Made by a program: the position numbers and the translations under genes. A stretch of 64,000 nt of DNA from Allobaculum mucilyticum (GTDB lineage: Bacteria; Bacillota_I; Bacilli_A; Erysipelotrichales; Erysipelotrichaceae). The stretch is from assembly GCF_022701195.1 (NCBI RefSeq), contig NZ_CP078089.1, positions 744,001 through 808,000 on the forward strand, given 5' to 3'. The notes beneath the pieces are model-generated. The model did not search any database. It saw only the letters and a program-made list of their open reading frames with translations, and had not been told where the DNA came from. Shown piece after piece: positions 24,887-34,452 of the stretch. Position 1 is the stretch's first letter; each line of letters begins with the position of its first letter.

Positions 24887-25815
24887 GACTGACTCTCCGC
24901 CTGCGCGATTTCGCGCAGCTTGGCCAGTCTGTGTTTCATGCCTGATTTGGAAATCGATTCGCCAAACATCTGTTCGACCACGTCACAGAGTTCGAGAGTG
25001 GAAGCTTCCGGATTTTTCTTGCGGGCTTCCATGACATGGGCGATCTTTGGCGGGACTTTGAGATGGTTCTTCTCAATAATGGCAATCCATTCGAGCTGCT
25101 CGGATGCGGCTTTCTGCGTTTTCATCTCATTGGCGACTTCGCAGTTGTCCAGGCGCGTCAGCTGATTGTAGAAATCGCGCTGAATGCGCTGGCCTTCAAA
25201 ATCGAAGAGCGACTGACTTGCCCCGAGCAAACGAAGAAAGTCGGCAATTTTGTCGCCGGCTTTGGTATAGACCACAAACCCGTTTTTGCGGGTCGTGACT
25301 TTTGCGGGGATATAGAACCGGTTCATCAGCTTGACGCTGAGGTTGGCCAGTTCGGGAGTGGGCAGGTTCATTTCCAGGTGATAGTTCGCTGTCCGGGGAT
25401 GGTTGATCGAACCGGCAGCCAGAAACAGGCCTTGAATGAACGCGCGGGCGTTCTTTTCCGAACGCACCAGCTGATAAGGCGGAACATTGTACAGTCCGCC
25501 GGATCGGAGAATGCCCAGATCCTCAAGAATGTCTGAAGCCTGTTCATAAACCGTCAGACGGTAAATGTTGTTCTTTTTTAGATTCATCTTGCGGATCGAG
25601 GAGAGCTGAATATCGACTTTGTATTCGTTTTTCAGCACGCGGAACACAAGCTTGGCGATCGAGGCGTTCTCGGTCTGAAAGGAAAGCCAGGTTCCTGTGG
25701 CGTTCCAGTTGAGCGAAGCGCGCGAAAGAAACAGCGCGCACAGCATCGCTTTAGCGGGCGAGCCGGTAATCTCCGCTTTGGAGATTTCCGCTTTGACATC
25801 ACTTGAAAACGACAT
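24883..25815 (-). CDS. whiA: DNA-binding protein WhiA
   Basis: A 310-residue WhiA homologue, a conserved Gram-positive DNA-binding protein tied to cell division and chromosome segregation. The start 'MSFSSDVKAEI' is typical, which fixes ATG 25815. A degenerate LAGLIDADG-like core spans about 90-200 ('FIQGLFLAAGSINHPRTANYHLEM'). The C-terminal helix-turn-helix is 'STLELCDVVEQMFGESISKSGMKHRLAKLREIA'. It overlaps the end of yvcK by 17 bp, which supports translational coupling. Confidence 0.94.
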   Translation of the reverse strand: MSFSSDVKAEISKAEITGSPAKAMLCALFLSRASLNWNATGTWLSFQTENASIAKLVFRVLKNEYKVDIQLSSIRKMNLKKNNIYRLTVYEQASDILEDLGILRSGGLYNVPPYQLVRSEKNARAFIQGLFLAAGSINHPRTANYHLEMNLPTPELANLSVKLMNRFYIPAKVTTRKNGFVVYTKAGDKIADFLRLLGASQSLFDFEGQRIQRDFYNQLTRLDNCEVANEMKTQKAASEQLEWIAIIEKNHLKVPPKIAHVMEARKKNPEASTLELCDVVEQMFGESISKSGMKHRLAKLREIAQAESQS

Positions 25816-26776
25816 TGTCGCCTTCCTCCTCAATCCCGTGCAGAATCTTTTCAACTGTACGGGCAATGGCGTCGCTATCATGGCGGATCCGTCCGTTTTC
25901 ATCAACGACAGAAAGCTCTTCTTCCATGATCTGGTATGTATGATCCGCTTCCTGCAGAGTGACCGGATAGCTCGACTGTCGGGCATATCGGGCAAGCGCC
26001 GATTCATCGATCGGGCTTTTATTGATGACAAGCAGATCTACGCTGTTTTTATAGGTGTGCTTTTCAAGCGCGCGCACATGATCTTCCGCACTGTAGCCGT
26101 CCGTTTCGCCAGGCTGTGTCATGGCGTTGCAGAAGTAGACCTTTTTTACCGGACTCTGGGCAATCGCACCGGCGATATCCCGGATGATCAGGTTTGGCAA
26201 AATGGATGTATAGAGCGAGCCGATTCCATAAATAATCAGGTCCGCCTGCTCAATGGCTTTGATTGCTTTTCCATAAGCGCGAATATCGTCTTCGTAAAAA
26301 ACGCGGGAAATAGAGTTGTCTGTATTCGGGATATTCTTCTCGCCGCGAACGAGCGTTCCATCTTTCATCAGCGCATACAGAATCGCATTATCCAGAGTCG
26401 AGGGCAGAATGTTGCCTTTGACTTTGAGGACTCTGGAAATCGCAGAAACCGCGCCCATGAACGAACCGGTGATTTCCATCAGTGCAAGGAAAATCAGGTT
26501 GCCCAGCTGATGGCCGCCGATATCACGGGAACCGGAAAAGCGGAAGTTCATCAGATCCACAAAAAGCGAATCGTTGTCTTCTTCCGCCATGGCACACAGA
26601 ACGTGCCGGATATCGCCCATCGCCGGGGTGTTATAGGTATCACGAATGCGGCCGGTTGAACCGCCGTCGTCTGCTACCGTGATAATTGCGGTCAGCTGTA
26701 CATCCTGCAGATGCTTCAGACCGCTCATCATCGCGGAAAGACCGGTGCCGCCTCCGATGACGACAACGTTTTTCAT
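25799..26776 (-). CDS. yvcK: YvcK-type gluconeogenesis/wall-metabolism factor
   Basis: A 325-residue protein of the YvcK/CofD-like family, which binds UDP-sugars and helps control carbon flux into peptidoglycan in Firmicutes. The N-terminal nucleotide motif is 'VVVIGGGTGLSAMMSGLK' (residues 4-21). Family motifs 'ADDGGSTGRIR', 'GDIRHVLCA' and 'GIGSLYTSILPNL' are all present. It overlaps rapZ by ATGA upstream and whiA downstream, the conserved rapZ-yvcK-whiA order. Confidence 0.94.
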   Translation of the reverse strand: MKNVVVIGGGTGLSAMMSGLKHLQDVQLTAIITVADDGGSTGRIRDTYNTPAMGDIRHVLCAMAEEDNDSLFVDLMNFRFSGSRDIGGHQLGNLIFLALMEITGSFMGAVSAISRVLKVKGNILPSTLDNAILYALMKDGTLVRGEKNIPNTDNSISRVFYEDDIRAYGKAIKAIEQADLIIYGIGSLYTSILPNLIIRDIAGAIAQSPVKKVYFCNAMTQPGETDGYSAEDHVRALEKHTYKNSVDLLVINKSPIDESALARYARQSSYPVTLQEADHTYQIMEEELSVVDENGRIRHDSDAIARTVEKILHGIEEEGDNVVFK

Positions 26777-27636
26777 GACTCGCTCTCCCTTGCGGCGTCG
26801 CGGTGGAACTTATAGGTCTTGAATTGACCTTTGTACTGTTCTGTCAGCCAGTTGCAGATCGACACCGAACGGTGCTGACCGCCTGTGCAGCCGATCGCAA
26901 CGATCATGTGATTCTTGTTCTGTGAACGGTAGGCTTCAAAAACAAAGTCGAGATAGTTTTTCAGACGTCTGGCAAATTCGCGGGTTTCCTCGCGTTCCAT
27001 GACGTATTTGTAGACTTTCTCGTCGTTTCCGGTCAGACCTTTCAGTTCAGGCTCATAGAACGGGTTTGGCAGAAAGCGGACGTCGATGATTTCATCGGCA
27101 TCCATCGGCAGACCGTGCTTGAATCCAAACGACTGGAACGTAATCGCAAATTCCGGTTCGGTCGGATTGCGGAAATACGATTTGAGCGTATTGACCAGAG
27201 CCTGCGGGGTCAGACGCGTTGTATCGATATGAAGGGTATCCTTCATGTTTTCTTCAAGGTTGCGGAAGGAATCGCGTTCGAGTTCAATGGCTTCTTCGAG
27301 CGTCGATGCTTCGCTTTTGACCAGCAGCGGATGAAGGCGGCGCGTAAAACGGTAGCGCAGGAGCAGTTCATCGTCGCTTGCATCCACGAAAATGACTTTG
27401 AGCGGCCGGTTGAGGGCGTCAAAGAAATTCATGAAATCTACATAATCCTGGCTTGAAGCGCTCAGGGCAAGACGGTCGTAAGCCGGATCGTCGCTTTCCA
27501 TCAGCGTTTCAAGAGAACCGAGAAGTTCTTTGGGAAAATTGTCGATGGCATTGTAGCCTAAGTCGGCAAGAGCGTTCATGGCCGAAGTTTTCCCGGCTCC
27601 GGACATGCCGGTGATGAGAACCAGCTGTTTTTCCAT
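26773..27636 (-). CDS. rapZ: RNase adapter protein RapZ / nucleotide-binding protein
   Basis: A 287-residue P-loop protein. Walker A 'GMSGAGKT' is at 10-17, and the C-terminal domain has 'GCTGGQHRSVSIC'. In Bacillus relatives (YvcJ) it hydrolyses GTP; in enteric bacteria it binds small RNAs that tune GlmS. ATG 27636 with AAAGGAGC upstream is the family start. It is the first gene of a six-gene operon. A -10 box TATAAT lies about 35 nt upstream. Confidence 0.94.
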   Translation of the reverse strand: MEKQLVLITGMSGAGKTSAMNALADLGYNAIDNFPKELLGSLETLMESDDPAYDRLALSASSQDYVDFMNFFDALNRPLKVIFVDASDDELLLRYRFTRRLHPLLVKSEASTLEEAIELERDSFRNLEENMKDTLHIDTTRLTPQALVNTLKSYFRNPTEPEFAITFQSFGFKHGLPMDADEIIDVRFLPNPFYEPELKGLTGNDEKVYKYVMEREETREFARRLKNYLDFVFEAYRSQNKNHMIVAIGCTGGQHRSVSICNWLTEQYKGQFKTYKFHRDAARESES

Positions 27637-27671
27637 AGTGAAGCTCCTTTCTCGTTTCGAACTTTCCAATC

Positions 27672-27677
27672 ATTATA
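27672..27677 (-). promoter_or_regulatory. -10 box of the rapZ operon
   Basis: TATAAT on the minus strand, about 35 nt before the rapZ start. The -35 is weak (A/T-rich stretch 15-17 nt upstream). Confidence 0.5.
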
Positions 27678-27704
27678 CAGAAAAAATCCGGCGAAAATTC
27701 CCGA

Positions 27705-27728
27705 TCAAAACGGCCGGGAAGGACCCGG
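27705..27728 (-). terminator. Possible terminator after ktrA
   Basis: A short stem CCGGG/CCCGG (27714-27718 with 27724-27728) is followed on the minus strand by CCGTTTTG. This is weak and some read-through into rapZ is possible. Confidence 0.4.
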
Positions 27729-27763
27729 TTGTGCCGCTGTGTGGGAAATTGCCGGAAGAATGG

Positions 27764-28441
27764 CTAGCTTGCGGACTGCTCAAAAGCGCGGATGTTCTGG
27801 TTTGATCCGATGATGATGATAATGTCTCCTTTTTCAAAGACATAATCCGGATCGATCTCCTCGATTGTGCGCTCAGAAGTCTGGATGGCAATGATCGAAA
27901 TGCCATACTTCTGGCGCAGGGCGAGCGTTTTCAGCTGCTTGCCGACAAACGAACGCGGCGCATTGATCTGCGCGATGTCGATGTTTCCTGATACGGAGAA
28001 ATAGTCGATGACCCGCTTGTTGGAAAGCTGGTTGGCCAGGCGTTCGCCCATTTCCCATTCCGGATAGACCGTCTGGGCACCAAGCTTTTCGAGAATGCTG
28101 CCCATGTCTTTCGTGTTGGCTTTGGCGATGACTGTCGGTACTTTCAGATTGATGCAGTACAACGTCGCCAGAATGTTGGCATCGATCTGCGAACCGATCG
28201 CAATAATCGCAGCTTTGCAGTCTGCAACGCCGATTTCTTCGAGCGATTTCTGATCGAGATGATTGATGACGTAGGCGTTATCGGTCAGATAGCGCAGCTC
28301 GCGTACACGGTCCGGATCCTTGTCGACAATGATGACATCCTCACCGTTCTGTACAAGAGTTGTTGCGACCGCTGAACCAAAGCGGCCCAGACCAATGACT
28401 GCATATGCCCCATTGGCCTGCTTGTTTCCTTTAAAAAACAT
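27764..28441 (-). CDS. ktrA: Potassium uptake regulatory subunit KtrA (RCK protein)
   Basis: A 225-residue cytoplasmic gating subunit for KtrB. The RCK-N Rossmann domain has 'YAVIGLGRFGSAV' (13-25) and an acidic residue at the second strand ('IIVDKDPDR'). RCK-C spans about 140-220. In Bacillus KtrA binds ATP/ADP and c-di-AMP to open or close the channel. It follows ktrB in the same orientation with a 91-bp gap, so the two form an operon. Confidence 0.92.
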   Translation of the reverse strand: MFFKGNKQANGAYAVIGLGRFGSAVATTLVQNGEDVIIVDKDPDRVRELRYLTDNAYVINHLDQKSLEEIGVADCKAAIIAIGSQIDANILATLYCINLKVPTVIAKANTKDMGSILEKLGAQTVYPEWEMGERLANQLSNKRVIDYFSVSGNIDIAQINAPRSFVGKQLKTLALRQKYGISIIAIQTSERTIEEIDPDYVFEKGDIIIIIGSNQNIRAFEQSAS

Positions 28442-28532
28442 GTTCTTTTCCCTTCTGCAATGATGCAGGTCTGTACCTGCCTGTTCTTTTTCAGTCTGAA
28501 ATGATGGTGCAAAATATCGTCACTCTGACGGC

Positions 28533-29846
28533 TTAGCCGATCAGGACGTTTTCTTCGGTATAGCGTGCTTCTTTTTCATCGCCGGTAACCAGCAGGTTGG
28601 CGATGGTCACCGGACCTAAGCGGCCGGTAAACATAGTCAGAATCAGAACGATCCGTGAAGCTGTACCAAGGCTTGAGGTAATGCCGGTACTGCTTCCGAC
28701 GGTCGCAAATGCACTGACAACTTCCGCAAGCGCATCGCTGAGTGCCAGTCCCGATTCAAAGAGACAGAGCAGAACCGTTCCGACCAGAACGACGGTCAGT
28801 CCGTAGAACAGAACCGTAAACGCCTTATCGAAGACCAGACTTGGAACCCGACGGTGGAAGACGCTGTCTTCATCGTGCGCTGTACCTGAGCTGATCGCTT
28901 TGAGTGCAATCATGAATGCGGTCGTTGTCTTGATACCGCCGCCAGTTGAGTTTGGAGATGCACCGATGAACATCAGAATGATGAAAATCAGCAATGCGCC
29001 CTGTGAAAACTGCGAAAGCGGGTAGGAGGCAAAGCCGGCCGTTCGGGTAATGACGGACTGGAACCAGGCTTCAAGCGGTGTTTCGTCGGTTGTCAGAAGA
29101 AACAGAATCATACCGCCAAACAGCAGAAAGACTGTCATGAATACCGCAACTTTTGTGGTCAGCATCAGCTTGCGCCAGTGGAAGCGTTTTTTGAACAGAT
29201 CGCACATGGCGATAAAGCCAAATCCTCCAAGAATAACCAGCAGAGAAATGATCATGATCAGCGCTGCATCACCGGCATACGGAATCAGAGATTCCGAACC
29301 GCGGAAAACATCAAAGCCCGCGTTGTTGAATGCGGAAACGGCCAGGAAAATGGCATGTCCGGCTGCTTTAAGCGGATCAAAATAGCGCATCAGCGGAAAC
29401 CAGAGGAGGAACGCGCCCACGCCCTCAATCGTAAACGTGATGCGAAGAATGATGGTTGCCAGTCTTGGCAGATCGTAGTAGTCGGTCAGATTCTGCGCAG
29501 CAACAAACAGCGAGCGCGTTTTCAGATCCAGCCGCCCTCCGGCAATCCGGATCAGCATAATGCCAAGCAGAACAACGCCCATGCCGCCGATCTGAATCAG
29601 AATGCCCAGAACGAACCGGCCGAACAGATTGAATGTGTCGCCGGGGGAAACGACAGTCAGTCCTGTTACACACACAGCGCTCGTCGACTCAAATAGTGCA
29701 TCGAGAAAGCTGAGTCTGACACCTGGATTATGCGAAACCGGCAGCCAGAGAAGGATGGTACCAGCCAGAATGACCAGAAGAAAGCCATAGACCAGAATCC
29801 AGGCGGTTGGGGTTTTACAGAACCATTTTCGAATTTTGAAATGCAT
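28533..29846 (-). CDS. ktrB: Potassium channel subunit KtrB (TrkH family)
   Basis: A 437-residue membrane protein with the four-fold M1-P-M2 plan of the SKT superfamily. Selectivity loops are visible: 'SAVCVTGLTVV', 'AFNNAGFDVF', 'TRTAGFASY' and 'TGRLGPV'. It mediates K+ (or Na+-coupled K+) uptake with the RCK subunit encoded downstream. The start is set at ATG 29846 ('MHFKIRKWFCK'), the usual family N-terminus. Upstream in-frame codons are not hydrophobic and not conserved-looking. The ribosome site is weak. Confidence 0.9.
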   Translation of the reverse strand: MHFKIRKWFCKTPTAWILVYGFLLVILAGTILLWLPVSHNPGVRLSFLDALFESTSAVCVTGLTVVSPGDTFNLFGRFVLGILIQIGGMGVVLLGIMLIRIAGGRLDLKTRSLFVAAQNLTDYYDLPRLATIILRITFTIEGVGAFLLWFPLMRYFDPLKAAGHAIFLAVSAFNNAGFDVFRGSESLIPYAGDAALIMIISLLVILGGFGFIAMCDLFKKRFHWRKLMLTTKVAVFMTVFLLFGGMILFLLTTDETPLEAWFQSVITRTAGFASYPLSQFSQGALLIFIILMFIGASPNSTGGGIKTTTAFMIALKAISSGTAHDEDSVFHRRVPSLVFDKAFTVLFYGLTVVLVGTVLLCLFESGLALSDALAEVVSAFATVGSSTGITSSLGTASRIVLILTMFTGRLGPVTIANLLVTGDEKEARYTEENVLIG

Positions 29847-30060
29847 ATATCCGTTTATCTTCCTGTTCTCAAATAGAAATAAAGGACCGGCAGGATGCCA
29901 GTTCATCAAGAATATAGCATGTTCCCGGACAACCCGAGTACCAATGCCTGCCCATAAAGCCAGATTGCGTACTCCTGCAGCACGTTCGTTCAAAAGCACT
30001 CTTTTTATATTGCTTATTGCGCAGTTTCAGAAAGCGGACTGAAGAACAACCAGGAAAACG

Positions 30061-30094
30061 AAAGAAAACCGGAATCTGAATGATCAGACTCCGG
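30061..30094 (-). terminator. Terminator overlapping the exonuclease stop codon
   Basis: CCGGAGTCTGA pairs with TCAGATTCCGG on the minus strand (one G-T or mismatch), followed by TTTTCTTT. The TGA stop at 30084 is inside the stem. Confidence 0.7.
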
Positions 30095-32030
30095 CTGGAA
30101 CAGGTTCAGAAACTGGCGTATTCAGCCGTGTTCTGTTTCCTGTATATCTTTTACGGTTCTTTCCTGTCTTGTTTCTGTTATTCTTACTGTTCTTCTTCTG
30201 CATGCCGGAAGGCTCATTCATTGTCTGGCCTGCCGGTTTTCTGTTTTCAGCACTCTTCATTACAGAACCAGAAGACTGCTGATCACTTTTCTTTGGCTGC
30301 ATATTCCGGTCAGCCATGCCGGTTTTTGGTTTTCTGGCGGATTGTGCGCGGCCATTTGAAGATCCTGCCGCACGCTCTTTGCGTACCGCATCTGCAGCCG
30401 GTCTTGCGGACTGTCTGTTTGCGGATGGACGGCGTCTGCCGTTTCTGCGATTCTGGCTCCGGCTTGCAGACTGACTTTTTGATTCTGCTGCAGGCTGTGT
30501 CTGAATCGCGGACTGACTTTTTGCGATGCCATCTGCTGCTTTCTTCTGTGAAGAAGGTCCGCGGCGTCTGCTGTTCTGCGGTTTAGACGTTTTGAGAGCT
30601 TCCGCTTCGGCGAATGCCGGAATGGCGGTTTCGCTTGGCGAGAATACGACCTGCGCATTTTTCTGCGAACGGATCGCATTACGCTGTTTTCTTCTGCGAG
30701 CCTGCGGCTGCAGTGCATCAGACTGTGCCGGCATATTCGAACCGGAAGAGCGTCTCGATGATGGATTTGAGGCAGTGTTCTGCGGCTTTGAACGGCGTCT
30801 GCCCTGTGCAGACGTGCCATTCAGACTTGAAACAGAAGTTCTGCTTTTTGTGCTTCGCGCCAGTCTTGTACCAGACGATGTTCTTGTTCCGTTTTTCTGT
30901 TTTGACAGAGCAGCGGATGCTGGACCATTTTCCTCAGATCCCTGTCTGCCAAACGGGCGGCGGGAGCCGACTTTCAGGTCGATATCATACTGCGAAAGAA
31001 TATGAGCAGCTTTCTGATACGGCATTACATAGCGCAGTGCATTTTTGGTAAAGACTTCCTGACTGCCCGGGCAGTACACGCTCAGATCAATGTCCGTTTT
31101 CATTTTTCCAAGCGTATAGCAAAGCTGTGCCATTTCCTGGGAAGATGGACGGTCGCCGTCTTTCTGTCTGGTCAGACAGCTATAAGGCGAGCGCTGAATG
31201 CCCCACGAACGCCAGGTACGGACAAGAGCATTTCTTGAACGTCGATCGCTGGCTTTTGAAATGGCTTCATAAAGAGCATCAGGCGAATCATAGTGACGGG
31301 CTAATGCGATCGAACGCGTTTCACCCATGCCGCGAACGCCTGGAATATTATCCGAACGATCGCCAAAGAGTGCCTTCATCATGCAGACACAGGAAGGCGA
31401 ATAGCCAAATTCCGCTTCAAGAACGCTTGGATTGACTTCAACGACACGGCTTGGAAGACCATGCGGCATGTCATGTTTCTGTCTCCACTGGCGCACTTTT
31501 GCCAGATCCGACATGCCGTACCAGATTCTGGTTCTTGGCGTGATGAGCTGGAAGTAATCCTTGTCGCGCGTCAGGATCCGGACCGGAAGCGCCTTTTCAA
31601 GCTGAACGGCAAGCGATCCGGCAAAATCATCCGCTTCATAGTCCTGATCGCGGAACTGCGCCATTTTGAGCTTCGCGCAGATCTCATACGCCGTTTCGTA
31701 CTGCTGGCTGAGCGGTTCAGGAGTCACCGAGCGGTTGGATTTGTAGGAAGGCCAGAGTTCCTTGCGGAAGGTATGGCGGCTGACATCCCAGCAGATCGCC
31801 AGATGTGTCGGATGCTGGAACGTCATGATGGTAAAAATCGTATGGAAAAACGATTCGAGGGCGTTGCAGTAACGGCCCTTGCGGTCCTTTTTCAGCAGAC
31901 GGGGATACAGTTCCTTTTTCTTTTCCTCGTCCTTTTCCTTTCGAATCGCTTTTGGCAGAGAAGAATAATAGCTGGTAGCAAGAAGAGAAGACCCATCGAT
32001 AATCAGAAGATATTCTGATTTTTCTTTCAT
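30084..32030 (-). CDS. 5'-3' exonuclease (FEN/PolI N-terminal type) with long basic tail
   Basis: A 648-residue protein. Residues about 5-340 are a 5'-3' exonuclease of the polymerase I N-terminal/FEN family: 'LLIIDGSSLLATSYY', 'DYEADDFAGSLA', 'ILTRDKDYFQLI', and the H3TH region 'GDRSDNIPGVRGMGETRSIALARHY' with its metal-binding aspartates. It would remove RNA primers or flaps. From about 355 to the end, some 290 residues are low-complexity and rich in Arg, Ser, Gln and Lys ('SRRRGPSSQKKAADG', 'RRNGRRRPSANRQ'), with no domain I recognise. That tail is unusual for the family and probably binds nucleic acid non-specifically. AAAGGAG lies before the ATG. A single-gene unit. Confidence 0.88.
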   Translation of the reverse strand: MKEKSEYLLIIDGSSLLATSYYSSLPKAIRKEKDEEKKKELYPRLLKKDRKGRYCNALESFFHTIFTIMTFQHPTHLAICWDVSRHTFRKELWPSYKSNRSVTPEPLSQQYETAYEICAKLKMAQFRDQDYEADDFAGSLAVQLEKALPVRILTRDKDYFQLITPRTRIWYGMSDLAKVRQWRQKHDMPHGLPSRVVEVNPSVLEAEFGYSPSCVCMMKALFGDRSDNIPGVRGMGETRSIALARHYDSPDALYEAISKASDRRSRNALVRTWRSWGIQRSPYSCLTRQKDGDRPSSQEMAQLCYTLGKMKTDIDLSVYCPGSQEVFTKNALRYVMPYQKAAHILSQYDIDLKVGSRRPFGRQGSEENGPASAALSKQKNGTRTSSGTRLARSTKSRTSVSSLNGTSAQGRRRSKPQNTASNPSSRRSSGSNMPAQSDALQPQARRRKQRNAIRSQKNAQVVFSPSETAIPAFAEAEALKTSKPQNSRRRGPSSQKKAADGIAKSQSAIQTQPAAESKSQSASRSQNRRNGRRRPSANRQSARPAADAVRKERAAGSSNGRAQSARKPKTGMADRNMQPKKSDQQSSGSVMKSAENRKPAGQTMNEPSGMQKKNSKNNRNKTGKNRKRYTGNRTRLNTPVSEPVPAGV

Positions 32031-32346
32031 AAAACTCCTTTCCTGAACGGGTGTTTCTGAGTTGCCTGCGAAAAGACTGTCCGCTCCGGTGCAGACCCGG
32101 AAGGCGGGGCACAGAACCCTGCAGCAGTTCTCTGTGCACGGTTCAATTCAATACAGTTTCGCAGATTCTTTATCTTGGCATTTTTTGGGCGTTCACGTCA
32201 ACCTTCGCTCATGCATGCAAGAAAGTTTCCCAACGCTTACTTCGGCGCACGCATTCACCAGGACAGCCACATTTGTCTTTATATCCCCACTTTGATGTGA
32301 GTTTTAAGCCTTAACATGGATTTAACCCGCCATTTCAGACGCAATT
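32031..32346. other. Divergent intergenic region upstream of the exonuclease
   Basis: It should contain the minus-strand promoter of the exonuclease (a TTGACG on the minus strand near 32195-32200 is a candidate -35, without a clear -10). No gene or known RNA was seen. Confidence 0.4.
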
Positions 32347-32375
32347 TTGGGCTTTATTTGGGTTTGTGTTACATT
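32347..32375 (+). promoter_or_regulatory. Promoter with -10 box 6 nt before the ATG
   Basis: TTGGGC (32347-32352), a 17-bp spacer and TACATT (32370-32375), then 6 nt and ATG at 32382. No Shine-Dalgarno lies between, so the transcript likely starts at the start codon. Confidence 0.55.
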
Positions 32376-32381
32376 GATTCA

Positions 32382-34277
32382 ATGAAACCACTACGCAAGC
32401 CCCGCCATAAGCCTTCATCCTCCCAGAAGATGAAGGACCAGAAACGGGCTACCCGCTCAAAAATAAAGACGAAACAGAGCCGGAAATCACTTTCCCCAGC
32501 TTCTGACCGGGCAAAAAAGAATGAAAAGAACGAAAGGAATGACCGGAAAAGAAAGTGGCTGACGATCTCATCCCTCTTTCTTGGACTGCTTGCCGCCTGT
32601 CTGATTCTTCCCGTCCTTTTTTACGGAAACATCGTGCATCTGGTTTACGTCCAGTGCGAAAACCCGAGCATCACGCTCGATCTGCCTGTCGTTGCCAACG
32701 GTGAAATTGAAAGCCAGCCGCTTATTCTGAAAAGAGGCGAATCCGTCCGTCTTGTTTCCCAGGGCGAACGCTATTCGCGCATCCGGGCCGGCGAACTGCT
32801 TGCAGACGTCCCGAACGCCACTCTTTCCCACAGTCTTGAGTCGGCACTGACACCGAAAAAAGCCCGGCTGCGCCATGCAGCTCTGCTTTATAAAAACCGC
32901 AACGGCAGCGAGATCTCCGGGCTGCTTCCTGCAGGAAGCGAAGTGCATGTTACCGATCTGTCGCTGATGGATTATGACGAGAAAAACGGTCTGGTCTGCT
33001 GGTACACAGTCGAATGCGACGGACAGAGCGGCTATGTTCACGGCCAGGCGCTCGACTGGGAAGAACTCAGCGATGGACTGACCCCCCACACGGATCATAA
33101 AAATGCCGATTCGAAAGCTGCCCAGCCATCAGCCGATCCTCACCAGCAGGATCCAGAGCGCACTTCCAGTTCAGATGGAGCCCTGCTACATGCATCTGTA
33201 ACAGAAAATTCCCTTTCTTCTGGAAACTCTGATCCGGCATCATCTTCCTTCTTTGTGACGGATCTGAGAAACGATCCGCAGCCGGTCTGGAATGAAAACA
33301 GGCAGCCTGAAGAGCTTCGTGCTCTCAATATTGATCTTGAAAATCTGATTGTTTTCCCTGAGCAGGTTGAAAAGTATCTGAAGGAAACCGGACTGAACGC
33401 GCTGATCGTCACCCTCAAGGATGTCGATGGTCTTGTCTGCTTTGAAAGCGAGACAGTTGATCATGCCTTCATGGACGACTCCGCCCGCCATGCCCAGCAT
33501 GAAGCTGCTCTGCTCACACGAAATGAGCTGAAAGATCTTGTCAGTTTGTGGAAATCCAAAGGCATTTACATGATTGGACGGATGGAAGCTTTTGCGGACG
33601 ATGCTCTTGCGGCCCAGCATCCGGATCTTGCTTATTCAGATCAGAATGCTCCGCTTCAGGAAGACTGTGCATGGCTTGCACCGGATAATCCGGATGTCTG
33701 GTTCTATTTAAGTTCTCTGGCAAGAGAAGCAGCTTCCTGCGGTTTTGAAGAAATCCAGCTGGATTCCGTTCGCTATCCAGAGCAGGAAGGCGAGGTCAGC
33801 CAGACAGAAGGCTCTAACCGCATTGCAGTAATTCAGAATTTCCTTCTGAATCTGCGTGAAGATCTCGAAGAATACCATGCTTACGTTTCCGCAACAGTCA
33901 TCCCGAGCCTGGGGTACGATCCGAGCGATCCCGAACTCGGACAGGATCTTGAAGTCATGAAAAAGGCATGCCGGCGCATCTATCTGTGCCCGTATCTGAT
34001 TTCACTGCAGAGCCTGCCGGCCAACTATGGCATTGAAGTATTCTCAAATGCTCATGACGTCATTCTTGGCTATGTCCAGCAGTCACTCTCTTCAGCTTCC
34101 GATCCATCAGATGCAGATCTTGTCTATTCTCTGCAGGGCTTTGGCCTGATGTCTCCGGAAACTCTCCATGCCCAGCTTCAGGGACTGAGTGACGGACATG
34201 CAGGATCGTATGCGATCAATACAATCTATGGTCATCCCGACCAGCTGCTGCCGCTGCAGAGTGCTTTTGACCGTTAA
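32382..34277 (+). CDS. Membrane-anchored glycoside-hydrolase-like protein with SH3-like region
   Basis: A 631-residue protein. A very basic cytoplasmic N-terminus (about 1-60) precedes one span (about 63-88, 'ISSLFLGLLAACLILPVLFYG'). An SH3b-like segment spans about 130-230, a Ser-rich linker 230-300, and a TIM-barrel-like domain 310-631 of the putative glycoside hydrolase family DUF4015 ('LNALIVTLKDVDGLVCFES', 'GIYMIGRMEAFADD', 'GFEEIQLDSVRYP'). It probably acts on cell-wall or capsule glycan outside the membrane; the substrate is unknown. ATG 32382 is preferred: a good promoter ends 6 nt upstream and no ribosome site is present, so it may be leaderless. Confidence 0.75.
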   Translation: MKPLRKPRHKPSSSQKMKDQKRATRSKIKTKQSRKSLSPASDRAKKNEKNERNDRKRKWLTISSLFLGLLAACLILPVLFYGNIVHLVYVQCENPSITLDLPVVANGEIESQPLILKRGESVRLVSQGERYSRIRAGELLADVPNATLSHSLESALTPKKARLRHAALLYKNRNGSEISGLLPAGSEVHVTDLSLMDYDEKNGLVCWYTVECDGQSGYVHGQALDWEELSDGLTPHTDHKNADSKAAQPSADPHQQDPERTSSSDGALLHASVTENSLSSGNSDPASSSFFVTDLRNDPQPVWNENRQPEELRALNIDLENLIVFPEQVEKYLKETGLNALIVTLKDVDGLVCFESETVDHAFMDDSARHAQHEAALLTRNELKDLVSLWKSKGIYMIGRMEAFADDALAAQHPDLAYSDQNAPLQEDCAWLAPDNPDVWFYLSSLAREAASCGFEEIQLDSVRYPEQEGEVSQTEGSNRIAVIQNFLLNLREDLEEYHAYVSATVIPSLGYDPSDPELGQDLEVMKKACRRIYLCPYLISLQSLPANYGIEVFSNAHDVILGYVQQSLSSASDPSDADLVYSLQGFGLMSPETLHAQLQGLSDGHAGSYAINTIYGHPDQLLPLQSAFDR

Positions 34278-34330
34278 TCCAGCATCTGAAAACAGCAGCA
34301 GCAACAGAAAACAGAACTGATACAAATGAA

Positions 34331-34376
34331 AAAGTGACGGAATCCGGAAGCTGCAGCGCTTCGGTTTCCGTCACTT
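34331..34376. terminator. Bidirectional terminator between convergent genes
   Basis: AAAGTGACGGAA pairs with TTCCGTCACTTT, extended by CCGGAAGC/GCTTCGG. T-rich sequence follows on both strands. It ends the GH-like gene and the facing thioesterase gene. Confidence 0.85.
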
Positions 34377-34452
34377 TCTGTATTTTCTGATGTTTCTTTG
34401 ACCAGTCGTCTCCTGGCAGAACGTCTGCTCTGTTCTGCAGATCCCAGAGATC

